This document shows, piece after piece, positions 1 through 12,672 of a stretch of 64,000 nt of DNA. The stretch comes from Clusia tigrina (taxonomy: Eukaryota > Arthropoda > Insecta > Diptera > Clusiidae). Both the position numbers and the translations under genes were made by a program. The DNA lies in assembly GCA_920105625.2 (NCBI GenBank), contig OV050031.1, positions 226,906,194 to 226,970,193 of the forward strand. The letters run 5' to 3'. Below the pieces are notes generated by a model. That model made no database searches. It was given only the letters and a program-made list of their open reading frames with translations, and was not told where the DNA came from. Position 1 is the first letter of the stretch. Each line of letters opens with the position of its first letter.

Positions 1-1055
1 ATGGATGCAATGTTGCAACTTGTCTGCTTTTTGCGCGTACCAATATGTGAGCAGCGTTTGGAGGGCTCTGTGCCTGAAGCAATGCATTTATTTGCACTGA
101 TGTACGGCCCTGCGACCTGAAACCCCGTATTGCTCGTGCTCTATAGCATAGGCTGGCCGCTTGATTGCTACTCAGGTGGAACGATTGTGGAAAAGCGTGC
201 AACTACGAGTATCAAGGAAGCTATTCAGTTAATCCTATGAAACTAATAGTGGGCAGCCTTAGATAAGCTGGTCTACTTAGACCCCATTCCATGTGAAGCA
301 AGGATGAATGCTAGAAGACAAGGTTGCGTAATCACACCGCACACACTCTTCCTGGCAATATCACCACTTTATTGAGTACCTCGCTATATGGCCTCTTGGA
401 GATATGATATTAGTGCCACTCTGTATCAATGCAGCCATGTTCGAACCCAGCCTCAAATTCACCTGAAAACAGATTTCGTCACAAGTTTTTCCGATTTGTT
501 GATGAGCTGCAAACTGGGACAATGTCACTGCGTCTTCGGTGCTCCGGCCGCATCTCGTTTCATGCCTGTTTGCACGTTCTCGCATTTATGAGTGCGCAGA
601 GCGCGTCTAAAGCGTTTTAATTTGGTAAATAACCCAAAAGCGGAAAAAACAAACGCAAAATCGTTCTTTCACACACAATTCACAAACGCAAATACACCGA
701 AATCGATTTACAAATTTAGGCTTTCCAATATTTGCCGCTTCTTCGGAGCGGGAGCGGCGCAGGGCGAGCGGCGAATTTGGCAAAAGTGCGAAAATGCCGC
801 AAGAAAAACCAATTAAGTTTTTATTGTCAGTGTTTTTCTTTTATTTTTGCAGCGTTTAAAAAGGAACAAAAAGCACAATTCATCCAATCACACGTGCAAC
901 TTTGTATTTGAGTGTGGTAGTACTGACCCACACACACATACACACGGAGACACCTCTCCCAGTCGGAAAAAGCCCCAGTGACAATGGGAGTACTGTTTCC
1001 CAGTTATCCAGAGCCAATGATTCGATATATGGTCACTGTCCACAGGTGTTTGCAT
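1..1055. other. Intergenic, no gene recognised
   Basis: Only short overlapping ORFs (under 80 codons) occur on both strands and none resembles a known protein. A short (CA)n-like run lies at about 930-945. No tRNA or splice-linked coding exon could be supported. Confidence 0.6.
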
Positions 1056-1391
1056 ACATTCTTTATCTTGATATGGATCAATCACATTCTGTATCTTGAT
1101 ACGGATCAATAACATTCTTTATATTGATACGCATCTATCACACTCTTTATCTTCATGCGGATCAATCACATTCTTTATCTTGAAACGGATCAATTACATT
1201 CTTTATCCTGATACGGATCAATCACATTCTTTATATTGATACGCATCTATCACACTCTTTATCTTCATGCGGATCAATCACATTCTCTATCCGATAAAAG
1301 GATCAATCACATTCTTTATATTGATACGGATCAGTCACATTCTTTATCCTGATACGGATCCATCACAATCTTTATCTTGTTGCGGATCCCA
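1056..1391. repeat. 28-bp minisatellite, about 12 copies
   Basis: The core ATTCTTTATCTTGATACGG followed by ATCAATCAC recurs every 28 bases, with substitutions such as CGCATCTAT for CGGATCAAT. A variant pair starting at about 1113 recurs at about 1225, which is 112 bases or exactly four units. The array therefore has a higher-order period produced by block duplication. No reading frame or gene is associated with it. Confidence 0.9.
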
Positions 1392-4310
1392 TCACTTTCA
1401 TCCATGTCTTGACCACTAAAGAATTATTTTCCACAGCATCCCTACTTATTTATTGCTCTATACCACAAACTTAGCAAGTCACCGCAAGTTGTGGCCGTTG
1501 TTCCCTCTTGTTCCCTGTTCTTGATGTTAGGTGATCAGTCAACTGGCGTTAAACTAGCCTTGCAATATCACTAAATCTTAGTCTATATATCCAACTGGGA
1601 GCTTGCTATTGGAGATGCCGCTAATGTCCTTTGCACCGTCTTAAAAGAAGCAACAGCCGAGACTACGCAAACCAGCAATTCCATACATGCACCCAACATT
1701 TCACGCCCTTACATAGGGTCAGAATCAATTGACATAGAAGCAGGTGAAACTCACCATAATTGGAGTATGGGGCGTTGTTCAAGAAGAAGGGACACTCTGC
1801 AGACTGCAACACCCCAGTTTCATTGGGGCTCTTTACACAATCAGCGCTGCGTGCTCTCAACCAGGATGAATTTAAAATTGTTTGCAAGAAACGAAGAGAG
1901 AAGACGTCATACAAATGTAGGTCGAGAAGGTGACAGTCGTGACACCCGTCATCGAATAACTCGGAAGTGATTACAAATCTCCGTGAATGCCCTGTAACGT
2001 GCCATCTGCGACGTTGCCTCGTCCATTTCCGCCTGGGTGGAGTATTGCTGCAGCAACACCCGTCAATAATACGCGAACTGCAATCAGTAATTTTGAAATA
2101 ATGATTTTTTATACGATTTTAAAATGTCTGCCCGTCTGTCCTGCGGCCGTCCGTCCGTCGTGGAGGCGCAGTGAGTACGTGAGAGTGAGTTGAGATGCGA
2201 CCAAACGTGCCAAGTCACAGCTGAGTTCTAGCGCTCTACTCCGCTCGGAGCCACCGGTGGCGGGCCACACATTAGGTCGGAGTTTGATTGATGCTCAGCA
2301 TTTTGGGTGCATTGTTTTCGGTTTTCTCGATTTTTGTTTACATATTTCATTTGTTTTCTTTGCTTACGATTAATTCATTCCATAATTTCAATGACGCAAT
2401 ACGAAAATAAAACAACAACAACAATTCTCCGCGCTCTGCGACGCTGCACTCACGCTGACCCTCTGCATTTTTAATGATGCGATGCGGAAAGTCACTTGAC
2501 CAGTCGCCAGCCAGGTCTGTAAGAAGAAAAGGAGCACAATAATTGCAGCTCGAGCCTTGAGAAAGGAGGCTGCTTGCCTCTCCACTCGCAATACTAAACC
2601 AGTTCTGCCTGCAGGGTTTGGGATTTGTGGTTCAAGTCACGCACGCGCTTTTTGCCACCAAGCAGAGAAAATACAAAATTAGCAGCAAACAAGTTCGGGA
2701 ACGACATGGACTACAATAATAACAACAACAAAATATAATAATAAAAATGACGATGATAGGAGCATGTTTTACAGCAGAACAAATCTCGAACTAGATGGCA
2801 GCAGGGTGATTAAGTCAGATAGGAACGCTCGCTGCCGACACTGAGTGCAAATAAGCGTCCAATAAAAAGTGAAAATGATGTCCATGAAAGTGAGTTTCAG
2901 CACTGCTCACAGGAGAAACTTTTCTTTCAATTGTTTGCATCCAAATGAGAACAGAAGGTTTCCAGATGACTTTTCAACCCCCTCTTTGGACTTCCAACAG
3001 TTTCCCCGCCACCTTTGCGACACTTAAGCAGACTGGTATTGCGAGAATTGCAAGCATGGCAGCAATTAAATCGAAGAAATTTACATACCAATGCGGGAGA
3101 GTTGCCTGCAAGTCCAAAGGTGGCTTTTAATATGCATATTGAAGGCAATTTCCACAAGGCAGGGCTGTATTGACGTCGCCGACGATGACAATGATGACAA
3201 ATGAATACACTCACCTTGAATCAAATGAACCTCGAATCCGTGAGGAGCGCGTTTTTTATTTGCACAACTTCTTTGCGTTAAAACGAAGCTAAAACTCAAC
3301 CAATTTTCTGTCTGCAGACATTCATTGAAATTCAAATCACATTCTTTATTTAAAAATTAGTTATGCTTCTTGCCAGCGATTGGGCAACACAGCACAAGAA
3401 CAACAAAGACACAACAACCGGAGGCTTCTGGCCCTTTAAATTATTCCCAGTACACGCATCTCTGTGGAGCTTCTCATACATTACCATAATTAATTATGCA
3501 ACTAAGCAGAATTCCACATTGGCCTATTTCTGCAGCGTCGTCAATAAATATAAACAAATCTTGCTACGAGGCTGGTTCAAAAAGTTATGCGCAGAGATTT
3601 GGTTTAGATTTCTATCTCAGCACTTCAAACGTGCTGCACAGTTCATGCAGGGCTTTACTTACGGATTTCCCCATAATTACTCATACGCAGTCGCGCTGGT
3701 TAGAGTCCAATGAGAATTCTAGTAGATCCCCGACTAGAATATCTATGTCGGCCAACTCATGATGGGCGCCGTATATCAGCGGCAGGTTTGGAAGTAGATT
3801 TGCCCAAAGTGGTTCTTGTTCTCACTTACTCTCTCAACTACCTACGTTTCACATAAACTTCAAGAGGAGGGAAAGAGAAGGTAGATGCTTAATTTTGATC
3901 TCAGTGGCTCTGCCTCAACCACTGCGGCACTTTTGCCTAAACCAGCTCGGAAATTTTCTCAACTTTTTTGAATTAATCCACAATTTAGGCAAGATCCGTC
4001 ATCACATAAAAACATTCCTCAGAATTATTACAAAATACGAGTATTCCCAGAAGTGCTCAAATGTGCGAGCGTTGCGAGACTTTCGAAGCCTCTCTTCTTG
4101 CTCTCAGCTATTTGCAGATATACTTAATTGTTGACCACTTCAACCAAATACGAGTGATTGCTCAGAGTAAATACGACAATCCACTTAAATTCACACCTCG
4201 AGTATATCGAGTAGATCGCTCGAAAATTGCGCAAATATTGCCCAAGTCTTGGTTGGCTTACTTCATCTCTTAAGAGCTTATGTAATGGTTTGTTTATTTC
4301 CTCTCCCCAC
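1392..4310. other. Intergenic; probably holds 5' leader exons of the elongase
   Basis: No coding exon is recognisable. The elongase has a spliced 5' leader, since an acceptor lies just upstream of its ATG, so its promoter and first non-coding exon should lie in this stretch or to the left. A GC-richer patch at about 2130-2290 with GTGAGT-like donors is one candidate, but I cannot prove it. A few CAACAACAA runs occur at about 2400-2425 and 2710-2740. Confidence 0.4.
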
Positions 4311-4337
4311 AGAGTCCATTGCCGTGCAGTTACAGAG
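4301..4337 (+). promoter_or_regulatory. 3' splice site and short 5' leader of the elongase
   Basis: A polypyrimidine tract ends in CCCCACAG at 4311-4312, 25 bases before the chosen ATG. This is a typical Dipteran acceptor and implies at least one upstream non-coding exon. Confidence 0.65.
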
Positions 4338-5436
4338 ATGTCGGTCAGAATGAACGAGACACACACGATCGTCGACAGAATGGTCAACTTTCTGGTGGAG
4401 CACGAGGACATGCGCACAAAGAGTTGGTTCCTGTCGAACGCACCCGGCCCACTGTTCATGATTTTGGGCGCCTACCTCTATTTCTGCCTGTACGCCGGTC
4501 CCAAGTACATGCGCGATCGCAAGCCATTCGAACTGAAGAACACTCTGGTGCTGTACAACGCCGTGCAGGTGGTGCTCAGTTGGGTGCTGTTCTACGAGGT
4601 AAGCGCTGGACAGGTGGTTCCCACATCTTACTGGATGTTTAACCAGTCCGTGTTTACATTTGCAGGGTTACAAAGGCGGCTGGGGTGGTCACTACAACTT
4701 CAGATGTCAACCAGTCACATATGCGACGGATCCCATTTCAATGAGGGTGAGTATATCAGGCAACTTACAGCAGCAGGGAGACTCATGGTCTTCTGTAACT
4801 TTGTTTCACAGATGGCTGGCGCTGTGTGGCTATACTACATCGCGAAGATCACCGAACTGCTTGACACCATCTTCTTCGTGCTGCGCAAGAAGCAGCGACA
4901 GATCTCCTTCTTGCATTTGTACCATCACACGCTGATGCCCGTGTGCGCCTTCGTCGGCGTCAAGTACTTCGCTGGTAAGTTGATGTTGTTGTTGGCGTTC
5001 TGTTTGGATCGTAAAAACTGTAACTCTTTTTAGGTGGACACGGCACGTTGCTAGGCTTCATCAACTCGTTCATACACATCATTATGTACGCGTATTACTT
5101 GCTCTCAGCAATGGGCCCCAAAGTGCAGAAGTTCCTGTGGTGGAAGAAGTACATCACCATCCTGCAGATTGTAAGTGATCACGAGACATGGCCCCAGGCA
5201 ACTTGGTACATACTTATGCTCTCCTTCTGTATTTCTCTGTGCAGGTACAATTCTTGATCATCTTCGTGCACACGTTGCAGATCCAATTCCAGCCCAGCTG
5301 CGACTTCCCCAAGTCGATTGCGGCACTCCTGACCTTCAACGCCGGTCTCTTTACGTACATGTTCAGCTCGTTCTACATCAAGAGCTACAACAAGGAAGCA
5401 GCGCAGAAGGCCCAGACGGCCGTGAAGCAGGACTAA
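4338..5436 (+). CDS. ELOVL-type very-long-chain fatty acid elongase
   Basis: Predicted 277-residue ER membrane enzyme that condenses malonyl-CoA with long-chain acyl-CoA, the first and rate-limiting step of fatty acid elongation. Coding exons are 4338-4598, 4666-4746, 4812-4974, 5034-5170 and 5245-5436, all with GT-AG introns of 59-74 bases. Hallmarks of the family are visible: KITELLDT (about residue 125), the histidine box HLYHH at 149-153 (H149, H152, H153), [12 protein letters not shown], and TILQIVQF. About seven hydrophobic segments are present, and the C-terminus (KQD) is lysine-containing as in ER-retained members. Length equals the family norm. Start: the first ATG after the leader acceptor, giving [10 protein letters not shown]; a second in-frame Met is at residue 5. 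It resembles the insect ELOVL1/7 subgroup; which fly paralog it is, and its chain-length preference, cannot be decided here. Confidence 0.95.
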
Positions 5437-7739
5437 GCACACCCGGCCTTTTCGAAATAAGATCGCTTTTATTTTGGAAGAATTTACAACTGATTCATGG
5501 GAGTTCAACAAATTTGTATAATTTTAGTTAGAAATGGGGGATTTTCGACACAGCCAGTAATTTTGTAGATATTTTGCAGTAGCCGCGGTAGCTGGCCGTA
5601 GTTTAGGGTCTCTTCGTAGTTGATAAGTATTGTAATTGTGTAGGTTAGCGAGTACATAGTAGTGATGTGTTAGTGTGAAGTCGCTGCACTTTCCTCTCCA
5701 AATCGTACTGCTGAGAAAGTGCAGCAGGACCAAATGTTATAATTTAGTCTGTGTTAATTGTAATAATTGCATCCAGTCCCTTTATGCATTACTGTAAGAA
5801 CGATCGAGCAATAAGTAAAGACATTTACAAAATCCTATCGAATCATTGAGCAGAGGTGTTAGTGTAATGGCCCGACGGCTGCCAAAGCGTGTGGATACGG
5901 CCCGCGCTGTTTATTCTTAACGTTTTGATTTTCCCTTTATGTATATAAAGTCTGTGTAGCCCAGTTATAAATGGATGGGTGCTGCGGTGGAAAAACAAGG
6001 AAGTGGTCGATTCTCGTTCATATGGAAATGGCCCACCACTCCAATCAGTTTCACACCTCTGCCACAGTGCCACACAACAATCAACCGACAATTATTGAAA
6101 TTCTTCCAGCAGTTGTAACAGTATTTTAGAGGGTGCGCCCCTCCCACTTTCGTTCGGTGTCAGAAACTCACAACTGAAAACTTTGCGACTGGTTGGGCAC
6201 ACTTTCGCTCCACAAATTGACTGGATGGGAAATTGTTGTAATTGCTTTGTTGTCTACTGTAAGGAGTCAAAAGTTATATACATACATAAAATTGTTTAAA
6301 TTTTTAAGGATAACTCAACACGACACAAAGAATAAAGAATAAATTTTTACAGAACGCGCTAAGATTGTTTTTATTTACTTACATAATAAAATAAAAAATA
6401 ATGTGAAGTTACGGAGAGGATGTGAGGCTAGAATGTGTATCTAGCAGAAGGAATGCTACGAGCGCTTATGCGAGGTGTCCAGCCAGACTGAGACGATAGA
6501 ACTGCACTTGTTGCAATCAAATTTGAAACTAAATGTATAAGGCACGAACGTCTGGTTTCCAAGCTCTAGTTGGTTATCCCACTGATAAATGTGGAATGTA
6601 TTGTATCAGAGAGCACTAATGTGCCCTGGTATTGCACCTTCAAAATGTGTGGATGGGAAGGAAATATCTTCAAATCCTTTGGTAAAACGAAAAAAAGGTT
6701 CAAAATGAAAAAATTCAGTTGATAAATCCAAAGACATCCTTACTCCAGTTTGCAACACTTATTTGACGCCTCCGTAAATTCAGGATGTAAGCCTCCAGGA
6801 TTGGAGTAGTGCATAAAAAAGACAAATTCAAGGAAGTCACTTAGATTTACTTCATCAACATATAAATACCTTTTACACTGCAATTGTTTAATTATACTTG
6901 ATTAGTCTTTTTTGTCCTATTTAGCATAATTATAATGAATTTCGTGTAATCCAAATGGTTGAGGATATTTCTGTGGGCCCTTCTTTTCACCTTCATCAAT
7001 GCTTTTCACCTTCATCAGTGCTCCACTTCGTGTAGTTTCTTCTATTATGTTGGGCTTCTCTGCAATCCCACTACTCTGGCATTGTCTGAGGACGATTCTA
7101 CTTTAAACCTATAGAGGAGAAATGCCAGAGTCAGAAGGCGGTTGATTAAAAAAAAAATTTGTATTTTGCTTGGATAAATATTTATTTTTGAAATTGACAC
7201 TCTTGAAAACGGTTGAGCTGCTTTTCGGCAGTGTGTGAACTACAGTGCCTCCAAAAACAATGCTGTCACTACAAAGTATTTAAAACTGTCAAATATCAAA
7301 AGACTTATTTCTGACGTTCCCTTTCACATCGTAGAAAATTCCACTTTTATCGCAATTGCCTACAAAGAGAAAAAGTACGAAAACTGCATTTCACAAAAGA
7401 ATTAAACAAAGAGGCGGACAGAAGAAACCACTGCAAAAGTTCTTCGATTATTTACAAAACAACCGAATTTGCAGAAAAATATCGATTGCTAGCACGGGAC
7501 ACACACAAATTTGTGGATTTGATAAGGGGCGGAACACGGTGTGAAAACACCAATTGTTGAAAAAAACTCGAATCTCTTCTCACCCAACAACAACAACAAC
7601 AACAACAACAACTACAACTTCCATCCAGTTGCAACCAGAGTAAGTTAATTGCCGTTGTGTTTCTCATAGTCCGCCGTCATAACTGTATTTATGTATTTTG
7701 TTTGGCCACAAGTCATCACTAGCTTGCTCGTGTACCATT
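5437..7739. other. 3' UTR of the elongase, then intergenic to Snx3
   Basis: Possible poly(A) signals are a variant AATAAG near 5810 and AATAAA motifs around 6331-6345. I see no coding exon between them and Snx3. A (CAA)8-like run at about 7588-7613 lies in the probable Snx3 leader. Confidence 0.5.
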
Positions 7740-8899
7740 ATGATGGTTGAATCCGACGGGACAGCCGACGCAACTCGACGCCTCAACGTCAAGAAACAAA
7801 CTCTGGATGATGCGTACGCAGTGCCAGCTAACTTTCTCGAAATCGATGTGGCCAATCCGTTGACCACAATGGCCGCTGGAAAGAAACGTTATACCGACTA
7901 CGAGGTGTCCATGAAGGTGAGTGAACCCGATAAGCTGTCACCTTTTGATAATGCAATTAAGAAAAAAATGTGAGAGAGCATAAATTGGTACGTTGCCATT
8001 AGGAGCTGCGTTAATTGCGAATTTTATTATTTGAAGGCGTACAACTTTGTTCCGTTTCTGACCTTTGCATGAGTTTGATAATGGTGTGTATGCGGTTCGC
8101 ACCGCTTACGTATCAGTTGGGCGCGCTAATGCTATTAGTCACTTCTTCCTTTTCGCTTTTGCCTGTTGTTGTTTGTTTGTTCACATGAGCAAAGATTTGA
8201 GTCATTGGGTCCCGCATAAGTCCGAAATTCATGCGACGGATATGAGATACTTGTATAGGGAGTGATATTAATTATGATTGAGTGGTTGGCAAACTTCCCA
8301 TTGGCATTTAGATTTATTAAATTGCAATAAGAATAAAAAAATATGTACATATGTAGGCAAAGATATGAAATTGCTGATAACATTTTGTCGACTCTTTAAA
8401 ATGGAAATAATATTAGATTATAAAATTATCGTACCACATATATTATATTGTAAATAAAAGAATATAAGTAATCCCAAATTTTGGAATGCATTTTCTTACA
8501 GACTAATTTGCCTGTATTTAAAGTGAAGGAGTCGACTGTGAGACGTCGATACAGTGACTTCGAGTGGCTGAGAAATGAATTAGAACGGGACAGTAAAGTG
8601 AGTGTAAAACAGTAACCAGCTTAAACTGCATGGTAGAAAAGTCGTAACTAATGCTAATCTTCTTGTAGATTGTCGTGCCTCCCTTACCGGGTAAGGCCTG
8701 GAAACGTCAAATGCCCTTCCGTGGTGACGAGGGCATTTTTGATGAAAGTTTCATTGAGGAAAGACGCAAAGGCTTAGAGGCATTCATCAATAAAATTGCT
8801 GGCCATCCATTGGCGCAGAACGAGCGGTGTTTGCATATGTTCTTGCAAGAAAGCGTGATCGACAAAAACTACGTCCCTGGAAAAATCCGCAATACATAA
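7740..8899 (+). CDS. Snx3: Sorting nexin 3
   Basis: Predicted 167-residue protein consisting almost entirely of one PX domain, which binds phosphatidylinositol 3-phosphate on early endosomes. In the family, SNX3 recruits retromer to recycle cargo such as Wntless. Exons are 7740-7916, 8502-8597 and 8669-8899, all phase 0 with canonical junctions (AAG/GTGAGT, TACAG, TGTAG). The PX signature [11 protein letters not shown] at 73-83 supplies the basic-aromatic phosphoinositide contacts. The following [13 protein letters not shown] is the membrane-insertion loop, and [17 protein letters not shown] is the conserved late helix. Length matches fly and human SNX3 (about 160-170). Two consecutive ATGs open the frame; the second would shorten the protein by one residue. 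Intron 1 is 585 bases. It lies 2.3 kb downstream of the elongase and 0.9 kb upstream of Not10 on the same strand. Confidence 0.96.
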
Positions 8900-9802
8900 A
8901 TAACCAATGCGAGTGTAGAAAGAAGAAGTAGAAGGAGAATGTGGATTAGAATGGAGAGAAACTTTATTAACTGCTCAGAAGATTATTCGAAATTTTTGGT
9001 TAATATATATATGGTTAATATATATATGTATACATAAAATAGTGCTAAAGTATAAAGTTTTTGTTTGTTTATTTGATACTCTACTATACCACAGTATATT
9101 CGATTACCCAAATCTTTATATTGTATTTAATGTTAACTCCACACACCGACCGATGTAAAATACAACCGTATTCAATGCTTCAAATTGAAAATAACAATTC
9201 CTCTCGAACAAATATTTTGGTACAATTGTTTTAAGCATTATTTTTGCCGTATTTTGGGCCTATGAAATTGTTTAAATGTAAATTATAATAGTTGTGATTA
9301 AAATTTATTGAATATTTATCAAATAAACTAGTTCAAAATTATTTGCGCACCTATAAACTAACTGTCGGGCTATTGGAAGCACTTCAAATAAATTATAAAC
9401 GCAATTGTTTTGTAAAGTAATTGTTATAATATTAATAATGAAGAGTTATTAATTATGAGGGGAAACAGATATCAATTCCAGCGGTATTGAATACTTGTGT
9501 AGCAAAGGCAAACGACTAGAAGGTATAGAAACGTATTAGGAGATCATATACTGTTATAATTCGAAGCCTCAATATTATTACTGTGGAACTAGAATACCCA
9601 CCAGTAGGGCAAATAAGTCAAGTAAACTCGTATACTCTTATTAAAATTGAACTCTGCTTTAAATATCTTTGAGGGAAATGCTGAGATTATTTGTTCGAAT
9701 CAACCCTGTTTGCGTTGCGTTTGCTCTCCGAACACTTCCTACTCACAGCTGATTTGTGGAAATTTGGTTTGTTGATAGCAGGGAAAATAGAACAGAAATT
9801 GC
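8900..9802. other. Snx3 3' region and Not10 upstream region
   Basis: AT-rich, no coding exon seen. It contains a twofold repeat of GGTTAATATATATATATG-like sequence at about 8998-9030, and an AATAAA at about 9320 that could end Snx3 transcripts. Confidence 0.5.
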
Positions 9803-12273
9803 ATGATGGCGATGAGCTCAGAAGCCCAAAAACAACAACAGACCTTTAATTTGATTTCACAGGCGAATGAGGAGTTCAATAGGTAAATAATAATTATATT
9901 TCTACGGTGCATTTCAACCAATTACTACGTGTTTCCGCAGCAAGCAATATGACAAGTGCCTAGAAACATTGCAGGAACTGGAGGATTCTGGCGGCGGCAA
10001 TACCAAACTGATTCACAACCGCGCTGTTGTGGAGTTCTACAAATCTGATGGCCGAGACCACGCAACTCTTATGAAGACCCTGAATACTCTGGCCTCAAGT
10101 GAGGTGAATAAATTAGTGTTCTAATCCATTGTTTAGCAAGCGAATGCCCACAAATCGGCCTTATATGCCTATATAATTGTATAATTAGAATATTAGTCTC
10201 GTTTGCCTCCAGTTCATTGGTGGCAATATTTATATTTCTTTCAAATTGGAAAAAGGGGAAATGATATTCATGTGGACAAATTTTGTTCAATATTCACAGG
10301 TGGAACTTCTAAGGGCAAACTCTCTGATCGCATGTCCGTATCCAATTGCAACATACAACAAGGCTCTCATATTCTTTCATAGACGCATGCACTTGACAGC
10401 AATTGAAGCATTGTTGCCGCTCGTGGAGAAGCTTGATTCGCTGGATCTGAGAACAGCTGCACTTGTGGGCGTACTCATGCTGAGATTGCTGCTGACCACC
10501 AACCAGTTTAATAAAGCCCATGCGTTTCGTGAACTGTTACAACATCAATTGGGCATTGGCTCAGAAGTGCCGACCTCAGAAGATAGTGCCCTACCAGAAA
10601 AATTGGCCAAAATTGAAGAATTTGGTCCAACGTATAATCTGCTCTCGGCGCTGACGAACGTTTTAAATCGTAAGGTGGTGGTTATATCGGAGGATAGTGT
10701 AAGTTTTATGGAAGTTCTACATACACTTGTGCAGCTGCCTTAAATAGCCTCTTTGCAGTCGCCGGAATTTGCGGCCCTCAAAGCGCATCAATACTACATG
10801 ATGAAAGATTTTCAAATGGCTGCGAAGCAGCTGCAGAAAATCAATGCTGCGGGAAATGCGGGAAGGTCAGTACTCAGAGCGCTGGACTTTTATAACATGT
10901 CCTAGGGTGTAACACCAAGAGTAGATCGATGGAAAGCTTTAGCAAAAATACGATTTTCCAATCCACTAATCGACCTGCTACTGGTGTTGGTATCTTTACG
11001 ACACCACTTATATTGTAAATCCATTTCAGTGCCCTCAGTGATGAGATAAACACCTGCATTGCCAATAACATGGGAGTTATTCACCTGCGTGTACGACACT
11101 ACGCGATTGCAGCTAAATTCTTCCAAAACGCAATCACCTTCGATAAACACATAACAGCCAACTTACGCACATCACCACTGCACCAGCTGAGCTCCGCTCG
11201 TTCTTACGAAATACTGTACAATTTGGGGATTTCCATGTTGCATCTGCGTAGGCCCAAGGAGGCTTTCCAGTGCTTCCTGGTGCCACTGAAGTCGTACCAC
11301 AATAATCCGCGATTGTGGGTCCGCATTGCCGAGGCGTGCATTATGAATAATGAAATTGTAATTGAAAGTGTGTTGGAATTATTGGGAACAATTTTAACTT
11401 TATGCAATTTTTAAGGCATCTCTGGAGGCACAAAAGAAGCCGCCAATGATGATGCCTGATGGACGACCACATTCTAGAAGCGTGCCAAAAACCTTGTACT
11501 CGTAAGTATCAGGAGCTGCGTGCACTGCGATCTCATTACTGACTAGTTGCATTTTGTCTTTATAATCCTAGCAACCAGTCTGCCGGAGTACCAGAACCCA
11601 ACTTTGAATTCGCGTCTCTGAGTTTGCGCAACGCCCTTACACTAACCAAATTCTACAGAAAGCACTTTTGCATGCCCAAGGAGGACGTTGGAGCCGAAAG
11701 TGATATCTTGGAGTGGCATATTGCCAAGGACAACATCTTCTGCAATCCTTCGAAGCCTATTTCCAAAGAGTCTTTGGACAAAATGCTCTCCGTCATCTAC
11801 GCTGCTTACAGCTACGTCTCACTGCGACTTGGCGACTATGTTCAAGCCTTGGAAATGGCTCAGCAGCTGCTTAACGTGGACAAGCTCTCCGATGCACACA
11901 GGTGGGCACTTTGCACATTTCATTGAAGCCGGTAGCATATTCATTTCTAATGTCCCTCCGCAGATTGCTGGCACACATGTACGCCGGCGAAGCACTTCTG
12001 AAGATGGAGAAGTTGGCTGAAGCGCGCTCCCATTTGGAGCCCACGTTCGTGTCCTCTCTGAACGAGTTCGACTTTGAGACGAAAGATTGGCAGGTGAAGT
12101 CGCTGGACGCTGCTCAGAACGTGGTGCGCTACAATCTCTCCGTAGCGCTGGTACTGCAGGGCGATTTCGAGGCAGCTAGGAGCCTGCTGAAAACATGCAC
12201 ACACCCCATTGTGGCCGTCAAGAGGAAGGCACTGAAGTTGCACATCGACATTACAACGGCAAAGATCACCTGA
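9803..12273 (+). CDS. Not10: CCR4-NOT transcription complex subunit 10
   Basis: Predicted 600-residue TPR-like scaffold. In the family, CNOT10 pairs with CNOT11 and docks on the N-terminal part of NOT1 in the cytoplasmic CCR4-NOT deadenylase. Exons: 9803-9882, 9941-10103, 10300-10698, 10759-10865, 11030-11357, 11416-11501, 11572-11901, 11964-12273; phases agree at every junction. Recognisable blocks are the N-terminal helical repeat (KQYDKCLETLQEL), TYNKALIFFHRR, NNMGVIHLRVRHYAIAAKFF, YEILYNLGISMLHLRRPKEA, WVRIAEACI and the C-terminal LAHMYAGEALLKMEKLAEAR repeat. Length is close to animal orthologs. The reading starts MMAMSS, so three nearby ATGs are possible starts. Only 400 bases separate its stop from the first lipase ATG, so its 3' UTR must be short or run into the lipase promoter. 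Confidence 0.95.
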
Positions 12274-12466
12274 ACATAAACTGTGTTAAGCTCTTTGCAT
12301 TATTGTTAGTTCTTTTTAAATATCAGCGAAATAATCAAGCTGGAAACTTGGTCAGTAGTTTACTTTTATGGGTGCTTGTGAGGCGTGCATGATTTAATAA
12401 TTTCCCTATCGCATACGAGTAAATCGATGCATATCGTAGAGTAGTGTTATTGGCCAGTTGATTTAT

Positions 12467-12672
12467 AAGATTAGTCAAGATAATCAAAGCTATTACACAC
12501 AAGAGCCCAGAAAGCCCACTGGCCAAAGCTAATATAAGCCATAAACCCACTTAACCATTTATTTGCGCCAGGAGCGATAAGTGGAACGGGGTATAAAAAG
12601 ATTGTCAGTTGCACTTTGCTCGGTAAATACGTTTTCGGTGTAGATAAGTCAACATTTGTTGAGGTGTTTATA
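12467..12672 (+). promoter_or_regulatory. Putative promoter of lipase 1
   Basis: A TATAAAAA box lies at 12592-12599, predicting transcription start at about 12622. GATA-type sites occur at 12478-12483 (AGATAA), 12575-12581 (CGATAAG) and 12642-12648 (AGATAAG, in the leader). The pair AAGATTAG (12467-12474) plus AGATAATC (12478-12485) recurs before lipase 2. GATA factors drive midgut and fat-body digestive genes in flies, so such expression is an inference. Confidence 0.55.

Noticed and set aside
429..450. tRNA B-box-like GTTCGAAC
   Set aside because: No A box or acceptor stem at proper spacing; similar partial matches at 18284 and 60500 also fail.
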